Below, in pieces: positions 1 through 8,068 of a DNA stretch of 32,822 nt. The notes under the pieces were generated by a model, which made no database searches, was not told the DNA's origin, and saw only the letters and a list, made by a program, of their open reading frames with translations. Numbering within the stretch: the stretch's first letter is position 1; every line of letters starts with the position of its first letter. Source of the stretch: UBA1858 sp045106935 (GTDB taxonomy: Bacteria > Pseudomonadota > Gammaproteobacteria > UBA4575); NCBI GenBank assembly GCA_045106935.1, contig JBGCFN010000015.1, forward strand, positions 1-32,822. The letters run 5' to 3'. Made by a program: the position numbers and the translations under genes.

Positions 1-1
1 C

Positions 2-199
2 GTGCAAGTAGACGTCGACCAAAAGCAAGTCAGTGTCACAACTAGCCCATCTAGTGACACTGAGATTCATAACCTTCTCAGTGAAAAACTTAGTAAGTTA
101 GGTTACCCAGAAACAGGTAAAGCTGGATCCAATAATCTAAAAACTAAAGCGACATCTGTACTCAGCTGTGCAATAGGAAAAGTCTCAAATAAAGACTGA
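2..199 (+). CDS. heavy-metal-associated (HMA) domain protein, C-terminal part
   Basis: This is the 3' end of a gene cut by the left edge of the window, open from the first bases to a TGA at 197-199. The visible 65 residues begin inside the second half of an HMA ferredoxin-like fold: a strand of the type VQVDVDQKQVSV, a loop, a helix (SDTEIHNLLSEKLSKL) and the GYP turn typical of copper chaperones and P-type ATPase metal-binding domains. The CxxC metal site would lie upstream of the window. A short Lys/Ser-rich tail follows and could be a linker to a further domain that is not present, so the protein may be a stand-alone chaperone or a truncated remnant. The GTG at position 2 is probably an internal valine. 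Family assignment rests on pattern only. Confidence 0.55.
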   Translation: MQVDVDQKQVSVTTSPSSDTEIHNLLSEKLSKLGYPETGKAGSNNLKTKATSVLSCAIGKVSNKD

Positions 200-250
200 A
201 AGAAGAAAAGCCCATTCTCGACTGCAAGCTAACATTCATTGCTTTCTTAT

Positions 251-271
251 TGGTGGATATATGGTGGATAT
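251..271. repeat. short direct repeat
   Basis: The 10-mer TGGTGGATAT occurs twice, at 251-260 and 262-271, separated by one base. It lies between the HMA gene end and the 3' end of tRNA-Phe. No function is evident. Confidence 0.5.
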
Positions 272-323
272 TCTCAGATTTACTTTAAAGTTTTACGAAG
301 GAGTTTGTAACTGATTATTTTGA

Positions 324-399
<76 letters not shown>

Positions 400-561
400 A
401 TATGCTGAAAAGAATTAAGATCCATCCTTGGCGCGATAATTAAATCGCTAATCCTTTAACTTAATATGTTGGTACCTATATTCGTTTTTAAATCAGGAAT
501 TTAGGCATATTCTCTGATAGAAAGGGCGACATTAAACCGGGTCCCGGCGGATGAGTCAACC

Positions 562-834
562 TTACTCTTTAGGAGCGACAAATTCTTTGGGAATATCTGA
601 TCCACCTTCAAACAAGAATTTTTCCATTTCTTCTTCTAAAAATTTGCGATTCTTCGGGTCAACGGGTGTTAATCTGTATTCATTAATCAACATGGTTTGA
701 TGCCCAACCCATGACTCCCAGGCTTCCTTAGAGATATTCTCGTAGATACGCTTACCCAAATCACCCGGGTAAGGTGCAAAATCTAACCCTTCACCTTCTT
801 TACCTGTTTTTACACATTGCACCATTCTAGCCAC
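562..834 (-). CDS. yggX: probable Fe(II)-trafficking protein YggX
   Basis: This 90-residue protein matches the YggX family along its full length. It has the conserved N-terminal Cys7, the block YPGDLGKRIYENISKEAW, the HQTMLINEYRL segment and a C-terminal EMEKFLFEGG motif. YggX proteins are small cytoplasmic proteins linked to protection of iron-sulfur clusters from oxidative damage and to iron handling. The start is GTG, chosen because AGGAGG sits 4-5 bases upstream and because Cys7 then falls where it does in E. coli YggX; the in-frame ATG three codons later is too far from the ribosome site. It begins 9 bases after mutY. Pairing a repair glycosylase that carries an Fe-S cluster with YggX is a conserved gammaproteobacterial arrangement. 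Confidence 0.95.
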   Translation of the reverse strand: MARMVQCVKTGKEGEGLDFAPYPGDLGKRIYENISKEAWESWVGHQTMLINEYRLTPVDPKNRKFLEEEMEKFLFEGGSDIPKEFVAPKE

Positions 835-843
835 GGTGCCTCC

Positions 844-1893
844 TTATATTGCTAATAGTTTAATCAATTGATCCACAGGTGCGGCTAAACCCACTTGTGA
901 TGTGCCGTGTTTATACCAGACCCACTCATCTGCTTCCATTACCCAGTGTGTAGGGGTCTGCACTTTGACTGCTAATGGTGTGATTTGTAATCGAAAATGA
1001 CTAAAAGTGTGGGTTAACTGGTCCAAAATTTGGTGGCTATCAGGTGACTCTTGAAAAGTTAATGAATACCATGAGAGTGCACTCTTTTCATCTTCAAATT
1101 CAGGGAAACTCCATAGTCCACCCCAAATTCCTTGATTTGGTCGGCGTTGCATTAATAAGCCTGTTTGCTCGTTAGACACCGCAAGCATCACCGTTTTTCG
1201 CGTGGGAATTTGTTTTTTAGGCTTTGAATGCGGCAATTCATGTTGCCTATTATTTGTTAACGCTAAACAATCATGATGCACAGGACACAACTCACATTGA
1301 GGTTTTGATCTTTTACACAAGGTCGCACCAAGATCCATGATTGCTTGCGTGTATTGTGCACAGTCTGTCTCAGGCGTTAATTCTTCCGCGATCTCCCATA
1401 ATTTTTTTTCATTTCTCGCACTGCCCGGCCACCCTTCAATTGCGCAATGCCTAGCTAACACTCGCTTCACGTTACCATCAAGAATGGGATGTCTTTGATT
1501 AAAACTCAGTGACAATATTGCGCCTGCCGTAGAGCGACCAATACCCGGCAAGTCGATCACCTCATTAAAGGTCACAGGAAATTCTGCTTGATAAGTATCA
1601 CGCATTATCTGAGCCGCTTTATGCAGATTCCTTGCGCGCGCGTAATATCCCAATCCAGACCAATGATGCAACACCTCGTCTTGTTGCGCATCAGCTAAAC
1701 ACTGAATACTAGGGAAGCTCGCCATGAATTTTTCAAAGTAAGGGATCACTGTCTCTACTTGCGTCTGTTGCAACATGATCTCTGACACCCATACACGATA
1801 AGCAGTGCGTTGCTTCTGCCATGGCAACTGCTTACGCCCATGTTTAGATGCCCAAGTGATTACGCGTTGAGAGAAGTCCTGATTAACTGCCAT
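844..1893 (-). CDS. mutY: A/G-specific adenine DNA glycosylase MutY
   Basis: MutY removes adenine mispaired with 8-oxoguanine. All hallmarks are present: the SEIMLQQTQV segment with catalytic Glu38, the helix-hairpin-helix DLPGIGRSTAGAIL (about 114-127), catalytic Asp139 in the ILDGNVKRVL block, and the [4Fe-4S] loop with Cys193, 200, 203 and 209 in the spacing C-x6-C-x2-C-x5-C. The C-terminal part (about 225-349) is the MutT-like domain that recognises oxoguanine. I place the start at the ATG at 1893 (349 residues) rather than an in-frame TTG at 1902, since the catalytic residues then fall one position from the E. coli numbering. The start lies inside the end of the upstream START-like gene (11 base overlap), implying translational coupling. 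Confidence 0.97.
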   Translation of the reverse strand: MAVNQDFSQRVITWASKHGRKQLPWQKQRTAYRVWVSEIMLQQTQVETVIPYFEKFMASFPSIQCLADAQQDEVLHHWSGLGYYARARNLHKAAQIMRDTYQAEFPVTFNEVIDLPGIGRSTAGAILSLSFNQRHPILDGNVKRVLARHCAIEGWPGSARNEKKLWEIAEELTPETDCAQYTQAIMDLGATLCKRSKPQCELCPVHHDCLALTNNRQHELPHSKPKKQIPTRKTVMLAVSNEQTGLLMQRRPNQGIWGGLWSFPEFEDEKSALSWYSLTFQESPDSHQILDQLTHTFSHFRLQITPLAVKVQTPTHWVMEADEWVWYKHGTSQVGLAAPVDQLIKLLAI

Positions 1894-2434
1894 TGGCTGC
1901 AAGCAAGGTATTAATTTTGTTCGCGGTGTAACGTAATTGCTTATGTAATTGTTTCTTTAACATATACGGACCAACAAATGGTGGCAACCAAAAGTCTGGC
2001 ACCATTGACGCCTTAAAATTTACTAACGTCGCCTGATCTTGCGCAGTAAATGTCCATTGTGTTTCTCCTGATTTGAAATCACTTAATGCTGGAACAATCA
2101 CACTAGAAATTTGTATGTCGTGTTGAATCATTACATCTTCGACACGTCGAATTTTTTTACAAAAAAATAACATGCACCCTTCTGTTATTAATTCAACGCG
2201 ATCAACACCTTTTGCAGGTGACGGTAATAACTGGCTAGATTTTATTAATGAATTTAATTGCGTGAGATTAGCATAATCAGTAATAAGTTCGATGACGCGT
2301 GAAGCAGGTGCATTTGAAATAAAATGCATATTGAAGACATATCTATTGCCTGCTTCTTTTACGACATCTACCTGTACTGAATCTGCACTTGCTGTAGAAA
2401 CGAAAAAACATATCGCACACAGCAAGAACTTCAT
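1883..2434 (-). CDS. periplasmic SRPBCC/START-like protein
   Basis: The 183-residue product has a clear signal peptide (residues 1-17, ending STASA before Asp18), so the mature protein should be periplasmic. The rest fits the SRPBCC (START, polyketide-cyclase-like) helix-grip fold: an early strand, then a long helix segment ASRVIELITDYANLTQLN, followed by alternating strands including TQWTFTAQDQATLVNFKASM and a final C-terminal helix with KKQLHKQLRYTANKIN. Such domains bind hydrophobic ligands in a cavity, but the ligand here is unknown. The ATG overlaps the stop codon of the AsmA gene by one base (TAATG) and its own 3' end overlaps mutY, so it is embedded in the operon. Its link to AsmA suggests an envelope or lipid role; that is inference. 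Confidence 0.75.
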   Translation of the reverse strand: MKFLLCAICFFVSTASADSVQVDVVKEAGNRYVFNMHFISNAPASRVIELITDYANLTQLNSLIKSSQLLPSPAKGVDRVELITEGCMLFFCKKIRRVEDVMIQHDIQISSVIVPALSDFKSGETQWTFTAQDQATLVNFKASMVPDFWLPPFVGPYMLKKQLHKQLRYTANKINTLLAANGS

Positions 2435-4284
2435 TAGAAGAGTTTAAGTTTCTTTAACTTATCACCAACTTTGTCACCGATTTTTTCGTTAATTTTTTCT
2501 TTCAATTCTTCTTTCTTTTCTTCGACAACTTCTTTTTGCTTTTCACTCAATGCCGCCTTGAAATCAACCCCATATTTTGGCTTATCAAATGGACCTTTGA
2601 TGGTGATTGGAATGGCCGCTTTTCCTGGCTCTTCAGATAACCCAACTGCCATCACATAATCTAAATCAGATTCACCAATATCAATGTCACCTTTACCGTT
2701 GGCATAAATCAAAGGTGTAATTAATTTGAGATCATTATTCTTAGCCACTCCATTTTGGATCTTGAACGTCCCCGCTAATGAGTCAAACACAAGCTCTTCA
2801 CCGGCAGGCTTAGGACTTCTCCCTTTCAAGAAGGCAAGTACTTTCTCAACATTCTGTGCAAGCTTTTCACTTTGTAGAGCACCTTCAGCCGCCTTGAAGC
2901 TAGCATTACCGTTAAGACGTTTTGTCAGAGCAGAAGGACGGTCACCTGAAGTGGTCACATTAAACGCCATTTGTGTTTTACCACGAATAATCGACTTTCC
3001 GTCTTCAGATAAATCCGCCATCAACCCTTCAATTGCGAGATTTTTTAAATCACTCGTCGCAGAATATTTAGGTGTTTTACCACTCACATTCAATCCTGCA
3101 CTTCCACTATAAACCCCTTTATATAAATTCATGGTTAAGGGTTTCAAGTCAATCACACCACCTTGCCCACGAATGTTGGCTTTTATATCTGTCATGGTTA
3201 AACCCGAAGCAAGTAATTTACCCACGCTTAGCGCACCATCAATTTTCAATGAACGTAATAGATCTGTTGGCAGTTCAATTTTCTCATCACCACTTGCTTC
3301 CGATGAAGATCCAGATGCACCACCAGATGAAGTTGATTGAGTCGTATCGCTCGCCGGAATTAATTTCGCCAGGTCAATTTCATCAGAATTCAATGAAAAA
3401 GCGATGCTTGGCTTAGAAAATGATTTCACACTTAGATTTCCATCTAGCGCCACATCAACAAGATTGATGTCAATTGGATCTAATTTTAATGACTCGCTCT
3501 TTAGGTTAGCCTCAACATCACTCTTGACTGTTAAATCTAATTTGCCATTAGGCAAAGTATCGCCATTGGCATTAACAGATAACACCAGATCAGTGAGTTG
3601 GTACACCGCCGTGCTGATATTTAATCTGGCATTAGTATCTAAATTAATATCTGCAGTTAACGCGGGATTAGTCTGCGTTAATCCTAATTCAGCCGTTATC
3701 TTTGAAGGTTTACCACTGCCTATCGAACCTGTTTTTAATTCAATAGGATTGAGTGTGATTTTATTTTTTGCTTGTTGATCATCATATATCACTTGCGAGT
3801 CAGTAATATGGATGCCTGCTACCTCTAAACCTATACCTCCACTATCGCCCGACGATGTTGATGATTCTGCAGGACTACTTGAATTTCCCGACAAGTCATC
3901 CCAGTTTGTTTTTCCATTTTTATTTTTCTGCAAGTTGACTCGCAAACCTTGTAACTGAATGGTGTCTGCTTGCACTTTCATTCTAAGTAAGCTTAATAGA
4001 TCAACACTCACACCGACTTGTTGTACTTGAGCAAAAGGTTCGTTTCCAAACCCTGCTGCATTTCCAAATTCAGCCTGTCCTAGCTTTACGCCCAGTTTCG
4101 GGAAAAATGAAAAACCAATATCTCCATCAAGCTTAAGGTCTCGACCCGTTGCATCTTTCACTTGCGCGATGATTTCTTCTTTATAGTCATTAGGGTCTAC
4201 TGTGGCGACCAAGATTGCTGCACCTGCAACAAACACCACCACCAGGACAACTAAGGCAATGGCAAAATATTTAATCAGTTTCAT
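2434..4284 (-). CDS. AsmA family protein
   Basis: A 616-residue envelope protein with one N-terminal membrane anchor (about residues 5-27) followed by DPNDYKEEIIAQVKDATGRDLKLDGDI-type sequence, the standard opening of AsmA proteins. The middle contains low-complexity Ser/Gly patches (around 130-150 and 315-335), and the C-terminal part has the AsmA_2-type repeats of beta-strands (DLKNLAIEGLMADL, GNASFKAAEGAL, IKGPFDKPKYGVDF). It ends in a highly charged helix. AsmA-like proteins are inner-membrane-anchored bridge-like proteins in the periplasm, implicated in phospholipid transport to, or homeostasis of, the outer membrane. The start has AGGAG 8 bases upstream. It lies 39 bases after moaC and overlaps the START-like gene by one base. 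Confidence 0.9.
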   Translation of the reverse strand: MKLIKYFAIALVVLVVVFVAGAAILVATVDPNDYKEEIIAQVKDATGRDLKLDGDIGFSFFPKLGVKLGQAEFGNAAGFGNEPFAQVQQVGVSVDLLSLLRMKVQADTIQLQGLRVNLQKNKNGKTNWDDLSGNSSSPAESSTSSGDSGGIGLEVAGIHITDSQVIYDDQQAKNKITLNPIELKTGSIGSGKPSKITAELGLTQTNPALTADINLDTNARLNISTAVYQLTDLVLSVNANGDTLPNGKLDLTVKSDVEANLKSESLKLDPIDINLVDVALDGNLSVKSFSKPSIAFSLNSDEIDLAKLIPASDTTQSTSSGGASGSSSEASGDEKIELPTDLLRSLKIDGALSVGKLLASGLTMTDIKANIRGQGGVIDLKPLTMNLYKGVYSGSAGLNVSGKTPKYSATSDLKNLAIEGLMADLSEDGKSIIRGKTQMAFNVTTSGDRPSALTKRLNGNASFKAAEGALQSEKLAQNVEKVLAFLKGRSPKPAGEELVFDSLAGTFKIQNGVAKNNDLKLITPLIYANGKGDIDIGESDLDYVMAVGLSEEPGKAAIPITIKGPFDKPKYGVDFKAALSEKQKEVVEEKKEELKEKINEKIGDKVGDKLKKLKLF

Positions 4285-4323
4285 CGTTATTTCTCCTCAG
4301 GCTAGGTACTATTATTCTTATTG

Positions 4324-4800
4324 TTAATCTCTTTTCCAGGTTCCAGATTTGCCGCCTTGCTTTTCAAGTAACTGGATATCAAACATTGTCATTCCTTTAT
4401 CTACGGCTTTACACATATCGTAAATAGTGAGTAACGCAACTTGAACGGCTGTTAACGCTTCCATTTCAACCCCCGTTGGGCCTGTTGTTTTAACTGTCGC
4501 CGTGCAATGCACATGATGAGTGTCTGGCTCACACGTAAAATTTAATTTAACTGATGACAATTGCAGCGGGTGGCATAATGGGACTAAGTCAGCGGTTCGT
4601 TTCGCTGCCATTATTCCCGCAATTCTAGCTATTCCCAGCACATCACCTTTTTTATGCCCACCTTCTTGAATTAATTCAAGCGTATCAGCATTCATTCCGA
4701 TACGGCCTTCTGCAACGGCAATACGCTGGGTTAAAGGCTTTTCGCCCACATCGACCATGTGCGCTTCGCCAGCAGTGTTAAAATGTGTTAACTGAGTCAT
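4324..4800 (-). CDS. moaC: cyclic pyranopterin monophosphate synthase MoaC
   Basis: MoaC acts with MoaA to form cyclic pyranopterin monophosphate, the first step of molybdenum cofactor synthesis. The 158-residue sequence shows the family blocks: FNTAGEAHMVDVGEK at the start, LCHPL with His77, the GVEMEALTA block, and YDMCKAVDKGM with Asp128 and Lys131. These residues fall at the same numbers as the E. coli active-site residues. No clear ribosome site precedes the ATG. It is the first gene of the leftward run and lies back to back with moaD (70 bp between start codons). moaA, moaB and moaE are not in the window. Confidence 0.97.
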   Translation of the reverse strand: MTQLTHFNTAGEAHMVDVGEKPLTQRIAVAEGRIGMNADTLELIQEGGHKKGDVLGIARIAGIMAAKRTADLVPLCHPLQLSSVKLNFTCEPDTHHVHCTATVKTTGPTGVEMEALTAVQVALLTIYDMCKAVDKGMTMFDIQLLEKQGGKSGTWKRD

Positions 4801-4870
4801 TATTATATTTACGTTGATAGCATTAAGGCTTGATGATACACCAACTCACTGATTAGAATTATTTCCAATT

Positions 4871-5104
4871 ATGACAATTAATGTACGATTTTTTGCCAGT
4901 TTACGCGAGCAGCTTGGTCAGGGTGCCGCTGAATTAAAATTTCAGCCGGCTTTAACCGTTGAGGATGTGTGGAATCTGAGTACTCACCAACATTCCTTAC
5001 CGCCAAACACCTTAGTGGCGGTCAACCAGGAATATGTCAGCTTTAATGAAAGCATAAACGATGGTGATGAAGTCGCATTTTTCCCACCCGTCACTGGTGG
5101 GTAA
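4871..5104 (+). CDS. moaD: molybdopterin synthase sulfur-carrier subunit MoaD
   Basis: A 77-residue ubiquitin-fold protein ending in Gly-Gly, the terminus that is adenylated and then thiocarboxylated to supply sulfur to molybdopterin. The sequence runs from a first beta-strand (INVRFFASLREQLG) through VAVNQEYVSFNESINDGDEVAFFPPVTGG, which is typical of MoaD. It is transcribed divergently from moaC. The usual partner moaE does not follow: the next gene is degQ on the opposite strand, whose stop lies 6 bases away. A weak 6 bp inverted repeat covers both stop codons. Confidence 0.93.
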   Translation: MTINVRFFASLREQLGQGAAELKFQPALTVEDVWNLSTHQHSLPPNTLVAVNQEYVSFNESINDGDEVAFFPPVTGG

Positions 5105-5118
5105 GGTGATTTACCTTA
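5102..5118. terminator. small stem-loop between converging moaD and degQ
   Basis: TAAGGT at 5102-5107 pairs with ACCTTA at 5113-5118 across a 5 base loop. It includes the moaD and degQ stop codons. It has no U-tract on either strand, so it would be a weak bidirectional terminator at best. Confidence 0.3.
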
Positions 5119-6490
5119 TTAATATAAACAAGCCCCGATTACCTCGTTGAATATTAAGCAATAAACCACGCGATTCTATATTGATCGCTTGCTCCATTTC
5201 CTCAAAACTGCTGACCGGACGCTTATTCACAGAAAGAATAATATCGCCATTTCGTAATCCTGAATTTCCTGCAGGGCTGCCAGGCTCAAGCTTGGAAATC
5301 ATGATGACAGGGATGGCTTCACCATTACGACGCTCAATTTCAGTCAGTGTTAATTCTGTGCCCGCTAATTTTTTAGATAGCTTTTTACCTGCAATCGACT
5401 GTGATTTCTTTTCCGCAATCTTGGCGACTAAACGTTTTTTCTTACCATTACGAATCACATCAATCTCTATTTTTGTGCCAACACGAATCAAGCCAATCAT
5501 ATTTCGTACATCGGCTGAATCTTCAACCGCATCTCCATTGACAGAGACAATGACATCACCTGCTCGCATGCCAGCATTTTTTGCCGCAGAGTCTTCTTCT
5601 ACTCGCGCAACAACAACACCTTTGTGCTGATCGATATCAAATGCTTCAGCGAGTTCAGGCGTTAAGTCTTGCGCAGTAAAGCCTAATCGGCCACGTTTTA
5701 CTTCTCCATGCTCAATCAATTGAGAAATAATTTGTTGCGCCATGTTGACTGGAATAGCAAAACCAATCCCGACGCTGCCACCATTTGGCCCAACAATCGC
5801 AGTATTAATCCCTATCAATTCGCCACGCAAGTTGACCAATGCACCACCAGAATTACCTGGATTAATTGATGCATCTGTCTGAATGAAATCTTCATAAGAT
5901 TCGATACCCAAACCACTGCGCCCCAGCGCACTCACAATCCCGGAGGTCACTGTTTGCCCTAAACCAAAAGGATTACCAATGGCAACGACAAAATCGCCCA
6001 CACGCAATTTGTTTGAATTAGCGGTTTTAATTTCTGTTAAGTTGTCTGCTTCTACTTGGATAATCGCGACATCCGCACCTGGGTCTCTACCGACAATCGT
6101 TGCGTCTAATTTTCTACCATCACTTAAAGTCACTACAATATCATCTGCTTTTTCAATCACATGATTGTTAGTAACAATGTAGCCTTCTTTCGCATCAAGG
6201 ATAACGCCAGAGCCTAATCCTGTGCGCTTACGTTGACGCTTCTGTTGCGGTACATCAAAAAACCTTCGGAAAAACGGGTCGCTATATAATGGGCTTTGCT
6301 GAATGACGGTGCCTGACGTCGCAATATTTACCACACTAGGTGTGACTTCTTCTAGCATGGGCGCCAATGTCGGTAATTCTTTACCCTCAACACTTATGGG
6401 CAATCCCGCCATCGCAATTTTAGATAATCCTGTTAGCGCAATACATGCAGCTAAACAAGCCACCAATAAATTTTTAATTTTATTATTCAT
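5111..6490 (-). CDS. degQ: periplasmic serine endoprotease, DegQ/DegP (HtrA) family
   Basis: A 459-residue HtrA-family protease that degrades or chaperones misfolded envelope proteins. A signal peptide covers residues 1-28 (cleavage after KIAMA). The trypsin-like domain carries the triad His110 (VTNNHVIEKAD), Asp140 (GRDPGADVAI) and Ser214 (NPGNSGGAL). Two PDZ domains follow, around residues 255-345 and 365-455; the first has the ligand loop RGRLGF. A positively charged segment before the protease domain (PQQKRQRKR) corresponds to the LA-loop region of the family. The length fits DegQ or MucD. It lies 68 bases downstream of cbpA on the same strand, at the end of a protein-quality-control block. 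DegP, DegQ and MucD cannot be separated from sequence alone. Confidence 0.93.
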   Translation of the reverse strand: MNNKIKNLLVACLAACIALTGLSKIAMAGLPISVEGKELPTLAPMLEEVTPSVVNIATSGTVIQQSPLYSDPFFRRFFDVPQQKRQRKRTGLGSGVILDAKEGYIVTNNHVIEKADDIVVTLSDGRKLDATIVGRDPGADVAIIQVEADNLTEIKTANSNKLRVGDFVVAIGNPFGLGQTVTSGIVSALGRSGLGIESYEDFIQTDASINPGNSGGALVNLRGELIGINTAIVGPNGGSVGIGFAIPVNMAQQIISQLIEHGEVKRGRLGFTAQDLTPELAEAFDIDQHKGVVVARVEEDSAAKNAGMRAGDVIVSVNGDAVEDSADVRNMIGLIRVGTKIEIDVIRNGKKKRLVAKIAEKKSQSIAGKKLSKKLAGTELTLTEIERRNGEAIPVIMISKLEPGSPAGNSGLRNGDIILSVNKRPVSSFEEMEQAINIESRGLLLNIQRGNRGLFILIR

Positions 6491-6558
6491 AGTGTGTTGT
6501 TTGTTTTATCTCTAAAAATTATGAGTTAAAAATTTCTATTCAGTTCCATACTCATCCA

Positions 6559-7467
6559 TTATTTTGCACGTGGATCAAATGGAAATGTAGACTTCATTTG
6601 CTGATAGAACTCTTTTTGTTCATCGTTTTCCGCCGCAGGTGTCGCAATCACTAAATTTACATACAGGTCACCGGCAGGATTGCCTGGCATCCCTTTTCCT
6701 GCCAAACGCATCTTACGGCCACTTTTCGAATTGGCCGGTATTTTAATTTCAACCTGACCATTTAATGTCGTGACAGGGATTTTCCCGCCTAATGCGGCTT
6801 CCCATGGAGCAATGTTTATATTGATATATACATTCTTTCCATCAAGTTCAAACTCAGCATCATTGACGACAGTCACTTCTAAATAAAGATCTCCATTAGG
6901 ACCTCCATTCATACCGGGTGAACCTTGCCCACTGAGACGAATTTTTTTGCCTGTGGTGATGCCTTTAGGGATTTTAACCTGCAAAGACTTTCCACCGCTT
7001 AAACGTATCGTTCTACTGGCACCATTAAAAGCATCACGTATCGATACATTGATACTTGCAGTTTGATCTTGCCCGGCTTGTCTAAATGCATGTTGACCAC
7101 CGCCGGCTGCTTGAGAGAAACCACCTCCAAACATACTTTCAAAAAAATCACTAAAGCCATTCGCATTATCAAAACCACCCGCATGACCTCCAAAACCTCC
7201 AAAACCAGCACCATCCCATCCGGGAGGCGGATTAAAGTCTTGTCCTGCTTTCCAGTTCGCACCCAGCTGATCATACGACTGGCGCTTTTGTTTATCTTTA
7301 AGCACTTCGTAAGCCTCGCCTATTTCCTTGAAACGCTTTTCAGCCTCCGGTTCTTTGCTGACGTCCGGATGATACTTGCGCGCAAGACGACGGTAAGACT
7401 TTTTAATATCCGCCTCACTGGCATCTCGTTCTACATCAAGAATTTTATAGTAGTCTTTATATTCCAT
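6559..7467 (-). CDS. cbpA: DnaJ-class co-chaperone CbpA
   Basis: The 302-residue protein starts with a J-domain (about residues 1-70) carrying the HPD motif at 33-35, which stimulates DnaK ATPase. A Gly/Phe-rich linker follows (about 85-130). The two C-terminal peptide-binding beta domains follow directly, with GKSLQVKIPKGITTGKKIRLSG-type sequence and no CxxCxGxG zinc repeats. Lack of the zinc finger makes it CbpA-like rather than DnaJ. The partner cbpM is not adjacent; degQ follows instead. The gene lies 99 bases after hsp20 on the same strand, with two stem-loops in between, so it may be part of the same heat-shock transcript. Confidence 0.93.
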   Translation of the reverse strand: MEYKDYYKILDVERDASEADIKKSYRRLARKYHPDVSKEPEAEKRFKEIGEAYEVLKDKQKRQSYDQLGANWKAGQDFNPPPGWDGAGFGGFGGHAGGFDNANGFSDFFESMFGGGFSQAAGGGQHAFRQAGQDQTASINVSIRDAFNGASRTIRLSGGKSLQVKIPKGITTGKKIRLSGQGSPGMNGGPNGDLYLEVTVVNDAEFELDGKNVYININIAPWEAALGGKIPVTTLNGQVEIKIPANSKSGRKMRLAGKGMPGNPAGDLYVNLVIATPAAENDEQKEFYQQMKSTFPFDPRAK

Positions 7468-7492
7468 GCTTTTTAAATTCGTTAACTAAAGA

Positions 7493-7512
7493 CGCCGCGA
7501 TATAACGCGGCG
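7493..7512 (-). terminator. GC-rich stem-loop between hsp20 and cbpA
   Basis: A 7 bp perfect stem (CGCCGCG with CGCGGCG) closes a 6 base loop (7500-7505). On the transcribed minus strand it is followed by TCTTTAG rather than a clean U-tract and lies 25 bases before the cbpA start. It may be a leaky terminator, a processing or stability element, or a translation-control hairpin. The structure is seen directly; its function is inferred. Confidence 0.5.
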
Positions 7513-7535
7513 CCATTGCTTATTAAATGTCACGC

Positions 7536-7555
7536 AATGATAAATACTTATCATT
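7536..7555 (-). other. AT-rich stem-loop after hsp20 stop
   Basis: AATGATAA (7536-7543) pairs perfectly with TTATCATT (7548-7555) around a 4 base loop. It begins about 11 bases after the hsp20 stop codon on the minus strand. Together with the GC-rich hairpin at 7493-7512 it forms a tandem pair in the 99 base spacer. Confidence 0.45.
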
Positions 7556-7566
7556 TGTTATGTAGG

Positions 7567-7989
7567 TTACAGCACCTCAATTTTCTTTTGTGCTTTCTCC
7601 TGTTTTGGCACACGCACTTCAAGTACACCTTGTTCACTTTTTGCGGTAATCGCATCAGCATTGATATTATCTGGCATACGAAAAGTTCTTTGGAACGAGC
7701 CATAAGATCTTTCTACACGTTTATAACCATCGTGTTCACTTTCTACATTGTCACTACGTTCACCTTTAAGAGTCAACGCACCTTCTTCAAAAACAATCTC
7801 TATATCTTTACGGTCAATGCCTGGTAAGTCTGCTGTAATCACGTAATGATCTTGCTGCTCAATCACATCAACACTAGGCACCCAACGTGAAGTCGTTTCT
7901 GCTTGCCCATTCGCTGATGAAAGCCAATTTTCCATTCCATCAAATTCGCGCCAAAGACTCATTGGTTGTACATTCATTCTTGCTAACAT
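7567..7989 (-). CDS. small heat-shock protein Hsp20 (alpha-crystallin family)
   Basis: This ATP-independent chaperone binds unfolding proteins in the cytoplasm. The alpha-crystallin domain spans roughly residues 35-135: it opens with SVDVIEQQDHYVITADLPG, has KDIEIVFEEGALTLKGER in the middle, and ends with the SEQGVLEVRVPK strand, which carries the conserved GVL motif. A C-terminal IEV matches the I-x-I/V anchor used for oligomer assembly. I choose the ATG at 7989 (140 residues): GGAG lies 6 bases before it, whereas the ATG at 8001 has no ribosome site and is itself part of that GGAG. Two sigma-32-type promoters precede it. cbpA and degQ follow on the same strand. Confidence 0.95.
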   Translation of the reverse strand: MLARMNVQPMSLWREFDGMENWLSSANGQAETTSRWVPSVDVIEQQDHYVITADLPGIDRKDIEIVFEEGALTLKGERSDNVESEHDGYKRVERSYGSFQRTFRMPDNINADAITAKSEQGVLEVRVPKQEKAQKKIEVL

Positions 7990-8019
7990 GTCATTCTCCA
8001 TATTTATTACTTAACTAAT

Positions 8020-8048
8020 ATATGGGGCCTGGCATGAAACATTTCAAG
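8020..8048 (-). promoter_or_regulatory. sigma-32 (heat-shock) promoter P1 of hsp20
   Basis: On the minus strand, CTTGAAA (8042-8048) and CCCCATAT (8020-8027) are separated by exactly 14 bases. This matches the RpoH consensus CTTGAAA-N11-16-CCCCATnT without a mismatch. It lies 30 bases before the chosen hsp20 start. Confidence 0.85.
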
Positions 8049-8068
8049 CCTCATATTGATGACTATAA

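Noticed and set aside
2471..3778. Several open frames opposite the AsmA gene
   Set aside because: They lie antisense to a clear AsmA coding sequence, have no ribosome sites and show low-complexity Ser/Pro/Leu composition typical of shadows.
5223..5231. TTATTCACA DnaA-type box inside degQ
   Set aside because: It is a single box in coding sequence, about the number expected by chance in this window.
7999..8001. Upstream ATG for hsp20
   Set aside because: No ribosome site precedes it, and the GGAG serving the ATG at 7989 overlaps it.
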